Shown piece by piece: positions 49,201 through 58,504 of a stretch of DNA of 64,000 bases; position 1 is the stretch's first letter; each line of letters opens with the position of its first letter. The notes below the pieces were generated by a model. The model ran no database searches, had not been told where the DNA came from, and was given only the letters and a program-made list of their open reading frames with translations. Both the position numbers and the translations under genes were made by a program. This DNA is from Schizochytrium sp. CCTCC M209059 (taxonomy: Eukaryota; Sar; Bigyra; Thraustochytrida; Thraustochytriidae), in NCBI GenBank assembly GCA_000818945.1, contig KN805413.1, forward strand, positions 190,209 through 254,208. Reading direction: 5' to 3'.

Positions 49201-52200
49201 GGTCTCTACGCTACAGACGAGTTTGCAAAAGATGGGGAACGAAATGGCTGCGACGAATCGTAAACTTCAAGTCAGCGAAATGGACCTGCGTCGAGCTCGA
49301 GACGAGGCGCTACGAAGCGAAGAGCAAAAGCTTGCGCTCGAGCGCAACCTTGCGGAGCTCCAGGCAACGCTTGCAACCCAGTCCGCACATCAGGACGACA
49401 AAACGTATGAGGACGGTTCTGGTGGAGACATCGACTCCGGGTCTGGCTTTAACGCCGACTCCGAGGAAGGCGGCACGCACACCGCCACGTCTGACCAATC
49501 TGCGCAGCTTGTTCGTGTACAGAACGAGGTCGAGTATCTACGCAAACAGGTGGGCGTGGAGGAATGTGCCAAGAGAGAGCTCTCAAAGGCTGTTGAGACA
49601 ACGCGCGCGCAGCTGCGCAAGACGATTGAGGACTGGAAAGCCGATGTGGCCGCAATTCAGGCCCAGCATCGCCACATCTTGGAGCAAGCCGAGAGCGAGG
49701 CCGTTGCTCTGCGCGAGGCCAAACTCGATGCGACGAGCGAAATCAAGCGTCTACAAAGCCAGCTCTTAGAGGCGCGAGAGGGCTTTTCTCGCGCCAAAGA
49801 GCAGCTGCAGACCGATCAACGCGCTCTCGAGGCGAGCGCCTCGGCCGTCTCACAGCTAAAGGAGGATCTTGATGAAGCGCAGAGCCGATTAGCTGCAGCG
49901 CAAGAGCGCGCCGAGCGAGCCGAAAGTCAACATAAGGAAGAAGTCCACAATCTTCGCGAAGAGCTTGAAGCTGTTCGTGAAAAACGTCAAGAGGTGGTTG
50001 CTGACCTCAAGAGCAAGCTTACAAACGCGCACCGCCAAGTCAGCGCCTCCCACGCCGCGATGCTGGAGCTTCGCGAGTCCTCGACGCAGGAAATGGAGGT
50101 TCTCTCGCGACAGGGCGCTATACGTCTCATTGTGGCGGCGTTCCAGGGCCGAGCGCGGCTCCAGGCTTGCTCTGCTTTTTACCGCATGCGTACAGCTACT
50201 GTCGCGGCATCGGAACGCCAGGCCGCCGCGGAATTCGCAAACTCGCTTCGCAAACAACACGAAGAGACCTTGCGCGCTGAGCTGGCATCTCTTCGGTCGC
50301 AGATGACCCGGGACGCCCAAAAGGAACTGCGGCGAGAACTCGAAAAGTCCCAACGCGAACACGAGTCCGCGGTGCGCGCAATAGAGAAGTCTTGTGACGA
50401 AAAGCGGCAGCGCGAGCTCGATGAAGCCAGAACGTTTCATCACGAGGCCCTCGCGGTGCAACTTGCAGAACAGCAGGCGATTCGTGAGGCAGAAGAGAAG
50501 AGACAGCGGGAAGAGGCCCGGCGCGCGGTTGCTACGCTCGAAGCCACGCACAAGGCCGCCTTCCAGAGCATGGTGACTCGCGCTGCGCAAGAGCGAGATG
50601 AGGAGGTGCGTACGGCTCGCGAGGCACTACAAAAGCAACTTCGAGAGTCTCTCGAAGAGGCTCGGAAGCAGCACAATGCTCAGCTTGCGGAGGCTACCGA
50701 GAGGCACGACCAGGCACTTGCGGCGATGCGGGAGAAGCTGACACGAGACAAGGACCAGGCCGTGGCATCTATGATGAACTCAGCTGAAACGGACTGCAAG
50801 TGCGCGCTCGAAGCGCTTGAGTGCGAAATGCAATCGCGTATTGACGCAATTCGACAAGAGCTTGAAGACGGGCATGCTGCGGCACTCAAAAACTCTCAAG
50901 AAGAGTCCGCACGAGAAGCAGATGCCAAGTTAGCGTTTGCCTTGCAGGAACGCGCCGAAAAGGCGGCTCAAGATCTAGCAGAGCTTCGCAAGGAACTCGA
51001 GAGCGTCGCTCACGAGGAGCATGCTCGACTGTCTCGCAAACACGAGGATCGTGTAGAGCAGCTGACCGCAGAGCACCGTGCGCATATTCGTACCTTAAAG
51101 GAGAAGCATGAAGCTGATTTGGCGGCGCAATTGGACGCAAGCATGTCGAAGCTCGAGGAGGCCGTTCGTCGCACCCGCGAGGAAGAGCGTGCCGAGCGGA
51201 CCCAGGCTCTCACCCAGTCGACAGAGAAGTGGCAGCGCATTGTCCAAGAGTGCACTGAAGACGGCCTTCGCGAGCAGGAACGACTTGTCGCCGAGGCTGC
51301 CAAGGCGAAGGCTGCCGCCGTGGAGAAAGTCAAGCTCGAGGCGAGAGCAGATATTGCGGCCCGTGACACGGCCTCGACGAAATCAAGAGCAGCTTTTGAA
51401 GAGAAGCTCTTGCAAAAGTCGCAAGCACAACTGGATGAGCTGCGGGACAAATTGATGGCAGAGCATGCAAAGCAACTGCAAGCAGCCACGGAGGCCGCGG
51501 GAAAGCGCGAAGAGGCCGCTTTGCTGCGGGCCCAGGCCGAAAAGGAGCGGGCGCTTCGGGTTCAGCGCAACAAGGCCACGGAGCAGCTCGAGCGTGTCAA
51601 GCAAGAAGCCGAGACAGCCAAGGAAAGCGCCTTGGCAACGTGCGCGCGCGAGGCTGCCTCCCAAATGGCCAGTGCTCTCAATCGAGAGCGGGAACAGGCT
51701 TCCGAAAAACTTAAATCTTTGCGAGAAAGCATGGAACGCGAGCGCAAGGAGTCTGAGGCGGCCATCCTTGAAGAGTGCGATCGTGTAACCGATCGAAAGC
51801 TCGAAGAGGCGCAGCTGCAACTTCAGGAGGCTGTTCTGAAATGCCGCAAGCAATGCGAGGACCAATTTGGAAAAGAACTCGAGCAGATGCGACGAGAACG
51901 CACGCAGCTCATGGATGATGCAGATCATGGGATGCAAGCAGCTCATGCGGAACGCGATCGGCTGCGCGCGAGTCTCGAAAAGGCAAACGCCGCACTTGAG
52001 GAGGCGGAGGATCTCGCTTTCGACCTGCAAGGACGGGTGGAGCGACTCGAGCAAGCCGGGCGATTCTTTGCTCTCAAACAAAAGCTTGAACATGGGCGTA
52101 CTGTGGCTGGCTTTTGCAGACTCAAACAGCGTCTTGAGGCCAGCACTGCAGAGCATATCGCCGAGGCAGAGAAACGCGTCAACAATCAAGTGGAGCGTCA

Positions 52201-52774
52201 CGAGGCACAAACGCAGCGTGCCGAAGAGGCCACACGCACGCTCGAAAAGTCGCGCCGACGCATGCATGACATTCTCGTCAACCACAAGCGTGAAGACCTT
52301 TTGCAGCATAAGGTAGAGACCGGGGTGATCCAGGACGACCTCAAGAAGCTACGGCACTCGCAAGAGGCACTTGAAAAGCAGCGCGAGCAGCTGCAACGCG
52401 ACGTCGGGTACTTGGAGGGACAAATTCGTGGCGTTGAACAGCAGCTCGAGCAACTTTCCAAGGTATCGGCCGTACAAGATGGTCAGATCAACGTGACGCA
52501 CGCAAAGCGCAAGCGTCGCCTTGATCAAGAGTTTGAGCACCTGCTCGATCGTGTGGCACACCAGCGCAAACAGATTGATGCGGTGAATGAACGTATTGCT
52601 GCCGTGCAAGAAGATGCGGAGCTCAAGGAGGAGGATCTTCGGGAGATGGAAGCGAGACTCGTTGCCATTCTCGTTGAGCAGCAAAAGCTTTTGCTTGCTG
52701 AGCTCGCAAGTGTAGAAAAAAGAAGCAATCAGCAAACGATAGACAGACAGAGACAGCTTGCTCGAGTAAAATAG
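46235..52774 (+). CDS. Very long coiled-coil protein, unrecognised family
   Basis: 2179 residues from the ATG at 46235, whose ACCATGG context is strong; an in-frame upstream ATG at 46175 would add 20 residues but has a weak context. After a His/Gln-rich stretch (about 50-75), an unrecognised globular region follows to about 300 (RWVYTNDKGKLSYRTGKAIS), then disordered sequence. From about 630 to the end it is nearly continuous Glu/Gln/Lys/Arg/Ala heptad coiled coil. Two short segments break the heptads and share an aromatic-Arg pattern: AFYRMR (nt about 50176-50195) and GFCRLK (about 52110-52130), each preceded by a helix. Such motifs are seen in basal-body and centrosomal proteins (Sfi1-like). 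A cytoskeletal or flagellar-base role is plausible, not shown. Confidence 0.75.
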   Translation: MASTSELILQDAGLDALASQTSSPVATSPAAQSPAVSPRDQLAHHHNRDEHHQQHHHQQHGKSDPSWVWSCLFSKDLSKKANPCFVPIADVIIFEEASDHDLHDVSNGAGKRKAKKKRNQSRKSLRLPTRWVYTNDKGKLSYRTGKAISWNRIRDAFLALNEDENSICRVTMVNGSSHTLDRATFQALLAGAKRDGGLSAVRTMQACVSLSKGREQLCCRASYSRQHGCRAKVLGGVPENTLDFETALAGMCSEFVAALEVSASTPIEALSLDFAADRDGVLRVVQVSEVIRVLDKRDDPREEDTHRPNKRALTKPARRRGPSGRSDTAKLHTSSSPSLPSLSCRRDARSSSSSNAKSASGPTTSSLALRCSGDFCGLRVNQSNGLDVIEIDTWKSKEKVPHNASLWSAELDRVRAASASRKHRRPEDSRMPSSSSMHKVGQRDILLARHAMHFITGAVRITDAALRDEEEFGRAWRQLDEKLQYDLGVKHPDQFYQDAQVCESCEQVYKRLETIRARNYNRAPVQRPQSEREGAVRSDSTVKASSSPSLSSSSKRHEVTSAPGRSESVSERSTRKEKGLKQKSSALSRRSRKEDGSVADQSSHGSKALTVPKKAKSEQHADGTESQSKHSKPSLAETAFLMRHADQLRSEQQAKVLQQERQESIQEIERLRRDQQSNVAQIKALREALTKASHEAASQTAVAEELGDSLRATQETLNTSQRGFTRVMQEKDEEIKRLALEMERVRHAALAAQSQGETSESLSAQLLDAAQAEHRLSQKVGELSQQVKDLEAENEALTTASAKTKKEILREVQGRTQDEVAKLTAEVERLSTANDEQTAESSELRHLLETQREKEAELRRQVNQLGGEKQRLQGHLDKAKQSLKSITSLGNSEDAAMAAVRATAEAKVQQVKNELDFVRKQAETESGFAEELRGQLTELKRQQAEVVSKLKQESSELATRLKAELAERENQFARELQIPRSQISLLEDKVSTLQTSLQKMGNEMAATNRKLQVSEMDLRRARDEALRSEEQKLALERNLAELQATLATQSAHQDDKTYEDGSGGDIDSGSGFNADSEEGGTHTATSDQSAQLVRVQNEVEYLRKQVGVEECAKRELSKAVETTRAQLRKTIEDWKADVAAIQAQHRHILEQAESEAVALREAKLDATSEIKRLQSQLLEAREGFSRAKEQLQTDQRALEASASAVSQLKEDLDEAQSRLAAAQERAERAESQHKEEVHNLREELEAVREKRQEVVADLKSKLTNAHRQVSASHAAMLELRESSTQEMEVLSRQGAIRLIVAAFQGRARLQACSAFYRMRTATVAASERQAAAEFANSLRKQHEETLRAELASLRSQMTRDAQKELRRELEKSQREHESAVRAIEKSCDEKRQRELDEARTFHHEALAVQLAEQQAIREAEEKRQREEARRAVATLEATHKAAFQSMVTRAAQERDEEVRTAREALQKQLRESLEEARKQHNAQLAEATERHDQALAAMREKLTRDKDQAVASMMNSAETDCKCALEALECEMQSRIDAIRQELEDGHAAALKNSQEESAREADAKLAFALQERAEKAAQDLAELRKELESVAHEEHARLSRKHEDRVEQLTAEHRAHIRTLKEKHEADLAAQLDASMSKLEEAVRRTREEERAERTQALTQSTEKWQRIVQECTEDGLREQERLVAEAAKAKAAAVEKVKLEARADIAARDTASTKSRAAFEEKLLQKSQAQLDELRDKLMAEHAKQLQAATEAAGKREEAALLRAQAEKERALRVQRNKATEQLERVKQEAETAKESALATCAREAASQMASALNREREQASEKLKSLRESMERERKESEAAILEECDRVTDRKLEEAQLQLQEAVLKCRKQCEDQFGKELEQMRRERTQLMDDADHGMQAAHAERDRLRASLEKANAALEEAEDLAFDLQGRVERLEQAGRFFALKQKLEHGRTVAGFCRLKQRLEASTAEHIAEAEKRVNNQVERHEAQTQRAEEATRTLEKSRRRMHDILVNHKREDLLQHKVETGVIQDDLKKLRHSQEALEKQREQLQRDVGYLEGQIRGVEQQLEQLSKVSAVQDGQINVTHAKRKRRLDQEFEHLLDRVAHQRKQIDAVNERIAAVQEDAELKEEDLREMEARLVAILVEQQKLLLAELASVEKRSNQQTIDRQRQLARVK

Positions 52775-52799
52775 GGTTCATAGCTTTCGCTGTTCATAT

Positions 52800-53135
52800 T
52801 CATTTGGTAGTTGACTCTGAATCGGGGACATTTATATCTCCCATCACAGCAGTTTTCATAAAAAGAGTCTTGCAAAAGGGGCAAACCTCATCTTGCGCCT
52901 GGAACATGGAGAATACTTTGCGAAAGCCTTTGCCACAAACGTCGCAAAGAAAGGCCATTTGATCGCGGATCTCGCATGGATGCTTCATTGTCTCATCGTG
53001 GCAATTTGCGCAATGAAACCAGCGCTTGCAGCACGGCGCTCGAAATTTAAGAACTGCATTCCGCACGTGTTTGCATCCCTGCTTTTCACGCGGCGATTCT
53101 TCATTCCGCCCCAATAGTAGCTCCGCAGCCTCCAT
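52800..53135 (-). CDS. Small CHY-type zinc-finger protein (Hot13-like)
   Basis: 111 residues from the ATG at 53135. It is almost entirely a CHY zinc finger: GCKHVRNAVLKFRAPCCKRW, then FHCANCHDE, a later CDVCG and CPFC, giving nine Cys and three or more His to bind about three zinc ions. Family members include the amino end of the RCHY1/Pirh2 ubiquitin ligase and the stand-alone yeast Hot13, which helps recycle the Mia40 oxidative import pathway in the mitochondrial intermembrane space. With this length and no RING finger it is closer to the Hot13 type. A Hot13 role is inferred. Its stop is only 25 bp from the stop of the coiled-coil gene on the other strand. Confidence 0.83.
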   Translation of the reverse strand: MEAAELLLGRNEESPREKQGCKHVRNAVLKFRAPCCKRWFHCANCHDETMKHPCEIRDQMAFLCDVCGKGFRKVFSMFQAQDEVCPFCKTLFMKTAVMGDINVPDSESTTK

Positions 53136-53578
53136 GCGGCTTGCTTACTCAATCTGCGCTCTGAAAGCCATCGATCAGCGACCGACCTGTGGCACAATGA
53201 GCGCCAAGATCCGTTGAAAAGCAGTGCCGCGGCGGGGATACACGCACACCTTACGCAGGCCCGCTACTTCTCTGTCCTAGGCTTATTCACGAAGACGAAG
53301 AAAAGCAAATGAGGAAAAGAAGAGAAGTTGCAGCACCCTTGTCAATATTTTGCTGAGAATCGGAGTGGCGTTAATTATCATGAAATAAGTAGTTGTTTGT
53401 GTGCAATCATTGACTCGGAATCAAGTTCAAAGTCGTATGCTAGGCCCCCCCTATGCTTAGCTTACTGCTAGGCATTACACTACAGTCAACTAGAGACAAC
53501 TCCTACTAGTACTACAAAGGTCGACTCTTTCTTCAAAAGATCCAAACAACAAACGTCCGCCTTCACTCACTGTGAATC
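53136..53578. promoter_or_regulatory. Divergent intergenic region between the CHY protein and copine
   Basis: This 443-bp gap is AT-richer than the flanking genes. It has CTAG-containing words (TGCTAGGC, TGCTTAGC, GCTAGGC, CTACTAGTAC) clustered at 53435-53515. It must hold both promoters. No RNA gene was seen. Confidence 0.45.
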
Positions 53579-55384
53579 ATGAACACGGTCGCGAGCGTCG
53601 TGGCTGTGCCGCAAGGACCGCAAGCCGGGTACGGCGCGGCTGCTGGCGTCGATGCTGCGCTCGGATGCGAGCTGTGCCTGCAACTCGATTTCGCAGACGT
53701 GCGCGGGTCTGACTTGCTGAGCAAAAGCGATCCGTTTGCCGAGGTCCTGCTCCTGGACGCGCTGACAAAGAAATGGGTCTCTCTTGGGAAAACGGAGCCG
53801 CTCTTCAATGTGCACAAGGGCAGCTGGGCCGCGCAAATAGACGTTTTCTTCAAATTTGAGGAGCGGCAAGAGCTCCTCGTTCGCGTGTACGACCACGACA
53901 AGCACACAAACCATGACTTTTTGGGCGAAGGCCGTGCGCTGCTTGGCTCAATCATGAGCGCGCCGGGACAGCAGACCCAGGTGCGTCTAGCGAAGGCAGG
54001 CGATAGCAGCAGTGGACACCGAGGCACAGTAACGGTTCGCGCGGAGAAAAAGTTAGGCGACACTGGCTTCCTGGAATTGCAACTTCACGCCAAGAAGCTT
54101 GATGCCAAAGACTGGGGCGGCTTCGGCAAATCCGATCCCTACTACATAATCCAGCGCAAAAGTGCTGGCGGTGAATGGACCCCTGTCTTTAAGTCAGAGT
54201 ACATCAAGAACGAGTCGAATCCGACATGGAAGCCCCAGCGCCTCGACCTTGGCAAGATCTGTCGTGGAAATCTTGACGAAGAGCTTCTCATTTCCGTCTA
54301 TGACTACGACGACGGGACAAAGCACGACCTGATTGGCCATTCTGCGGTGAGTGTCAATCTTTTGCTACAAGCGGCCTCAAATGGGACGATGATCGATGTG
54401 AAACATCCGCCCACGAAACGCAAGTATCAAAAGAGCTCTTATAAGAATTCAGGGCTCCTTGGCGTCCGTGCTGCCGCACTTCGACCTAGCCCGGTCACCG
54501 AAATGCTCAACTATCTCGCAGGTGGGCTTGAAATTGGGCTCTGTGTGGCTGTGGATTTCACTGCGTCCAATGGTAACCCGCATAGCCCTTCGTCTTTGCA
54601 TTTTTGCGGCGGCGGCGTTAACCAATACCAGGCGGCCATCCGAGCCATGACCGAGATCTTGGTCGCCTACGATTCTGACCACATGATACCTGCGCTTGGA
54701 TTTGGTGGCAATCTGCAGGGTACCGTGAGCCACTGTTTTCCATTGTCTGGTAACTACGAGAATCCAGAAGTCTATGGTGGAAGTGGCGTGGAGAAGGCAT
54801 ATGTACATGCGCTGAGCACCGTACAGTTGAGCGGCCCTACCTTCTTTGCGCCCTTGCTAAATTTTATGAACGAGCGCATCTACGATCCAGAACTTTCGCA
54901 GCAGTCGCAAAACTACACCATTCTGCTTATTCTAACAGACGGCGCAATCATGGATATGCAAGAGACGATTGATGCCCTCGTCAAGGGTGCTGATCTTCCG
55001 CTGTCAGTGGTTATTGTCGGTGTTGGCGCAGCGGATTTCTCTAGCATGGAGCGGCTCGACGCTGACGATAAGGCCTTGGTCGATCGAAAAGGCCGCAAAG
55101 CTTCACGAGATCTCGTTCAATTTGTACCCTTTTCTGAGTGCAGAAACTCGGGGGTGCTTTTGGCGAAGCGTACCCTCGCGGAGGTTCCTGGTCAAATTGT
55201 TGAGTTCTTTTCTCGCCGTGGGATTCGGCCAAACCCTCCGAGGCAGGCAGCTTCTGCTCCCTCTCAAAGCGTGCAACCAGGTGCCCCACCTCCGCCCCCT
55301 TCATACCAGCAATCGCAACCGCAGACTCAAGCTGATCTAGCTGCAAGAGGCAGACAGGTTCTCACGCAAGCGTATCATCTTTAG
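53579..55384 (+). CDS. Copine
   Basis: 601-residue Ca2+-dependent phospholipid-binding protein. It has two C2 domains (about 29-150 and 165-290) with Asp-rich calcium loops (LSKSDPF, VYDHDKHTNHD, FGKSDPYY, VYDYDDGTKHD) and a copine-type von Willebrand A domain (about 315-545) starting VDFTASNGNPHSPSSLH (MIDAS Asp326) and carrying YNEV-type equivalents such as ILTDGAIMDMQETID. The C terminus is Pro/Gln-rich. Copines move to the plasma membrane when calcium rises and recruit target proteins through the A domain. Length and order match plant, protist and animal copines (about 530-600 residues). The start is the first ATG and gives a complete first C2 domain. Confidence 0.95.
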   Translation: MNTVASVVAVPQGPQAGYGAAAGVDAALGCELCLQLDFADVRGSDLLSKSDPFAEVLLLDALTKKWVSLGKTEPLFNVHKGSWAAQIDVFFKFEERQELLVRVYDHDKHTNHDFLGEGRALLGSIMSAPGQQTQVRLAKAGDSSSGHRGTVTVRAEKKLGDTGFLELQLHAKKLDAKDWGGFGKSDPYYIIQRKSAGGEWTPVFKSEYIKNESNPTWKPQRLDLGKICRGNLDEELLISVYDYDDGTKHDLIGHSAVSVNLLLQAASNGTMIDVKHPPTKRKYQKSSYKNSGLLGVRAAALRPSPVTEMLNYLAGGLEIGLCVAVDFTASNGNPHSPSSLHFCGGGVNQYQAAIRAMTEILVAYDSDHMIPALGFGGNLQGTVSHCFPLSGNYENPEVYGGSGVEKAYVHALSTVQLSGPTFFAPLLNFMNERIYDPELSQQSQNYTILLILTDGAIMDMQETIDALVKGADLPLSVVIVGVGAADFSSMERLDADDKALVDRKGRKASRDLVQFVPFSECRNSGVLLAKRTLAEVPGQIVEFFSRRGIRPNPPRQAASAPSQSVQPGAPPPPPSYQQSQPQTQADLAARGRQVLTQAYHL

Positions 55385-55789
55385 CTAAGGCCTAGGTTAG
55401 TCCTTTGTTCATAATGATTCTTTCCATTTCTTTTGAATTCAATGGGACAGGCCGTACGGTCCAACGTGAGCTTCTTACGAGATCTATCCTCGAAGAGGAT
55501 CGTCAAGCTGCCGAACAGAAACTTCAATTCCGTGGAACCAGAATGCAAATCGTTTACGAATCACGCAAGAGTTGCATAACCAAGAGGTAAGAGGTAAATC
55601 ATCGTCATCAATTTTAGTTTCATTGTCACCACAACACACTTAGCGGTCGGTAGCTTGGCCCTGAGGCCTTACCGGGAATGGAAGGGGTCTGGCGGCCTGC
55701 ACACAAGAGAGACCTGAATAAGAAGCCCGCCAGAATTAGTCTGACCTGAAGACCCAACTTGGCCAACTTTAAGACCGGGCTTTCCTTTT
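55385..55789. other. Convergent intergenic region
   Basis: This 405-bp gap lies between two convergent stop codons. It is moderately AT-rich and likely contains both 3' UTRs. A tandem AAGAGGTAAGAGGTAAAT repeat lies at about 55580-55597. Nothing else was seen. Confidence 0.45.
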
Positions 55790-58504
55790 CTATGCTCCTT
55801 GCGAGAGGCGTGCTTCGTTGATCTTGGCGGTAGACGCGTCACTGGGACGAGGAAAGCTCTCTTCCGCTTCGTCCCTTGAGTCCTCGTTTTCGTCCTCATT
55901 TTCATCCTCGACAATACGCATGGAATGCAAGCTACCAAGACACATATCGACGAGGCTGCCGCTGGAAACATCGGATGCGCGTCGACGGATGTGAAGAACC
56001 TCTTCCGCAGTAGATTGGATGCGAGAGGATGCTGTACTCGTAGGCTCCGTTGCGTCGTTGCTTGGCATATAGGCTGGATGGGCCGTGGTGGCTGCCCCAA
56101 ACTCTTCCTCATCGGTCGCGTGTTCCGCTTTTTCCTCGGTGAGCGGCAACACGAAGTCCTGCTTTGATTCAGCCGCAGTAAACGACATCGTTGGAGAGAA
56201 GGACATTGCGCGACCCGGGTCCAGCAACATCGGTCGACCGTTTTGGCGGAAGGATGCTTCACTAATTCCGCGCTCGAAGATACCAAAATTCGACTCCATG
56301 AAATTTGTTTCGGTAGACTCCTGCTGGACCACGGCAAGATTCGTCTCCACGTCGCGATTTGTCAGTCCGAATGGCTCGAAGAACAAAGGTAGGTATTCCT
56401 TGCACTCGGGTGTAATGTATTCGTGGTTCTTTTCCAAGTTCAGGACCTCCCAGAATTCGCGAGCTTGCACCTTCTCCAGGCGACGCCATACCCTGATGAG
56501 ATCAGCTCGACTCGCGTGGCGAAAAGTATTTTGTATGCATGTGAAGAATTCCATGCCGTTGTTGTTCGCATAAAAGGTGGCAAGCTTGATTTGGGCCGCA
56601 CGAATACCCCATGTGACAGCTTGCAGGTTCTTTTCGCGTGGTGCTTCGTGCATGGTGAGTAGCACGAGCAAAATCTCTTCGTGACTTTCGCGTCTCTGTA
56701 GAAAGGCAGTCTCACAGATACTGGCCAGCTCGTGGGCAATGTTTTCGGACACGCTCATCACGCCGGCCTGCACGGCGATGTTGCTGTAGAAGGCAAAGTG
56801 CCCGGCGACAGCAATAATCTTTTTCTCCATGGCAATGATAATGTCCCGCGATTCTTCCACGACATAATTCCCTCGAATTTGGATCAGGTCGTCGACCTGG
56901 TGAAATTCAAGGCCTTCGGTGAGGGCTTTGCGCTTGCGCTGCTGCACGAGATTCAGCAGCTCACTGTCGTTCGACAAGACTGAGTTACAAAGCAACGTGT
57001 ACTGGTGTAGAATATTGCGCGCCGTCTGTCCGTCGCGCTTGTTGATTGACACCCTCACAAAGGTGTTAAAGTAGCGAATGCAGTACTCCATGGCGTGATA
57101 ATCGTGCCGTTGCGCTGCGGCCTCCGCGATTTGGCGGGTGTTGACCGCAATAACATACGAGACGTCCTTCATGGAGTCAAAAGATTCTGTAAACATGTTC
57201 TGGAACTGCCGTAAAACCTTCCACTCGAGCCAGCAACGGCGGTGCGCAAGGTCCTGCGCTCCTCGGTCGCTAAGAGAGAAAAAGTCTGGTTTTCCTCGCA
57301 TATTTTCGGTGATTTGAAACCAACGTCTATCCCACAAATCCTTGCGGTTGCTGTAGCCAATGAGGAAATGACAGAGCACCTCGATGCAGGCGTAAACCAA
57401 CTGGATCCGTTTGTGCTGGATGGCGTTCAGTGCGAATTGCGAGATGTTTTCAACCGCCCAGATGGCCATCTTGCGATCGCGCTCGATTTCGCCGTCCGTC
57501 TTGCGCTGCACCGCCTCTGCGTTCTCTACATATGTGCATGCCTTGAGGCCTGCCTCTGCAACCTTGCGCACGAGTCGCAAAGGATTGAGCAAGCGAGACA
57601 GATACATAAAGTACGGGATGAGAAGAAGCACAGACGCCAGGGTGAATATCGAAGCAATCATGATCTCTCCTCGTGGGACATAAACCTCACTGGTTGAATT
57701 GGTGAGCACGACCATGAAGCTCAATGTTAAAGTGTATAGCGTCATTCCGCCGACAATAAATTTGTCCGAGACAAAGAGCTGGATTGCATTCGAGGAAACC
57801 TCTCGAGCCCCCACCTGAATGAGAATGGTCGTCACCTGGACAACAATACTGAATATGACACAGTTTATTTTGGTGAGGTCGCTCACCGCTGCGCGAGCCT
57901 GCTCGGGACCCATGTCGAAAAAGCTGGACTTTAGAGTATTAGTGTCCACAGCATCAAGCACGATGTTCTCCGAGATTTCCGCTTCAGACATCCCGATGCT
58001 CTGAAATCTTCTCCATGCAGGGCCAAGCAATTGATTGAGCTTGAAGCCACCAAAGAAAAGTAATACTGTGAACGCGTCGAACACCAAAAAGAAGAGAAGC
58101 ACAACCTTGAAGAGCGATGCGGACCGAAGCCTGGAGGAGGTGCTTCTCCTAAATATTTGAATGCTTCCCTTGCGCTGCACAGATTCTTCTCGAGTGGACT
58201 GCTCCCGACTGATGTCGATCTTGGAGATACGGAATTGTTGCCACTTGCGCTGTTCTCGCGCCGCGTCATAAGTTTTCTCATTGTGTGCGTCAATGCTCGG
58301 AGTCACGCGACGGCGATTTTTGCCAATCTGTGACAGCCTCGGTGCCTCTCTTGCTTTGCTGTTACCCTTCTTTTCGAGAAAGGATCGTCGCTTTTGCGTT
58401 GTTTCTCGGGCAATTTCTGCGAATTCCTGGCGCATGTGAAGATGTGTTTGGCGGACATCAAGCTCGCCCGATGCCGTGCTTGATGCGCTGCGAAACCTTG
58501 GCAT
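55790..58504 (-). CDS. Four-TM membrane protein, DUF2254-like
   Basis: 904 residues from the ATG at 58504; the frame extends further to 58597 without an ATG. The N-terminal ~125 residues are basic. TM helices lie at about 131-153, 213-231, 246-267 and 280-302 (FKVVLLFFLVFDAFTVLLFF, CVIFSIVVQVTTILIQVG, and IMIASIFTLASVLLLIPYFM). A long soluble helical region follows to about 760, then an acidic Ser/Glu tail. The arrangement of paired helices followed by a soluble part, and the second helix pair in particular, resembles the bacterial DUF2254 membrane family, for which no function is established. The resemblance is by eye and moderate. No signal peptide or channel signature is visible. Confidence 0.6.
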   Translation of the reverse strand: MPRFRSASSTASGELDVRQTHLHMRQEFAEIARETTQKRRSFLEKKGNSKAREAPRLSQIGKNRRRVTPSIDAHNEKTYDAAREQRKWQQFRISKIDISREQSTREESVQRKGSIQIFRRSTSSRLRSASLFKVVLLFFLVFDAFTVLLFFGGFKLNQLLGPAWRRFQSIGMSEAEISENIVLDAVDTNTLKSSFFDMGPEQARAAVSDLTKINCVIFSIVVQVTTILIQVGAREVSSNAIQLFVSDKFIVGGMTLYTLTLSFMVVLTNSTSEVYVPRGEIMIASIFTLASVLLLIPYFMYLSRLLNPLRLVRKVAEAGLKACTYVENAEAVQRKTDGEIERDRKMAIWAVENISQFALNAIQHKRIQLVYACIEVLCHFLIGYSNRKDLWDRRWFQITENMRGKPDFFSLSDRGAQDLAHRRCWLEWKVLRQFQNMFTESFDSMKDVSYVIAVNTRQIAEAAAQRHDYHAMEYCIRYFNTFVRVSINKRDGQTARNILHQYTLLCNSVLSNDSELLNLVQQRKRKALTEGLEFHQVDDLIQIRGNYVVEESRDIIIAMEKKIIAVAGHFAFYSNIAVQAGVMSVSENIAHELASICETAFLQRRESHEEILLVLLTMHEAPREKNLQAVTWGIRAAQIKLATFYANNNGMEFFTCIQNTFRHASRADLIRVWRRLEKVQAREFWEVLNLEKNHEYITPECKEYLPLFFEPFGLTNRDVETNLAVVQQESTETNFMESNFGIFERGISEASFRQNGRPMLLDPGRAMSFSPTMSFTAAESKQDFVLPLTEEKAEHATDEEEFGAATTAHPAYMPSNDATEPTSTASSRIQSTAEEVLHIRRRASDVSSGSLVDMCLGSLHSMRIVEDENEDENEDSRDEAEESFPRPSDASTAKINEARLSQGA

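Noticed and set aside
53481..53490. TACAGTCAAC, identical to the first ten bases at the right end of the transposon
   Set aside because: No matching inverted end or longer similarity nearby; a ten-base match can be chance.
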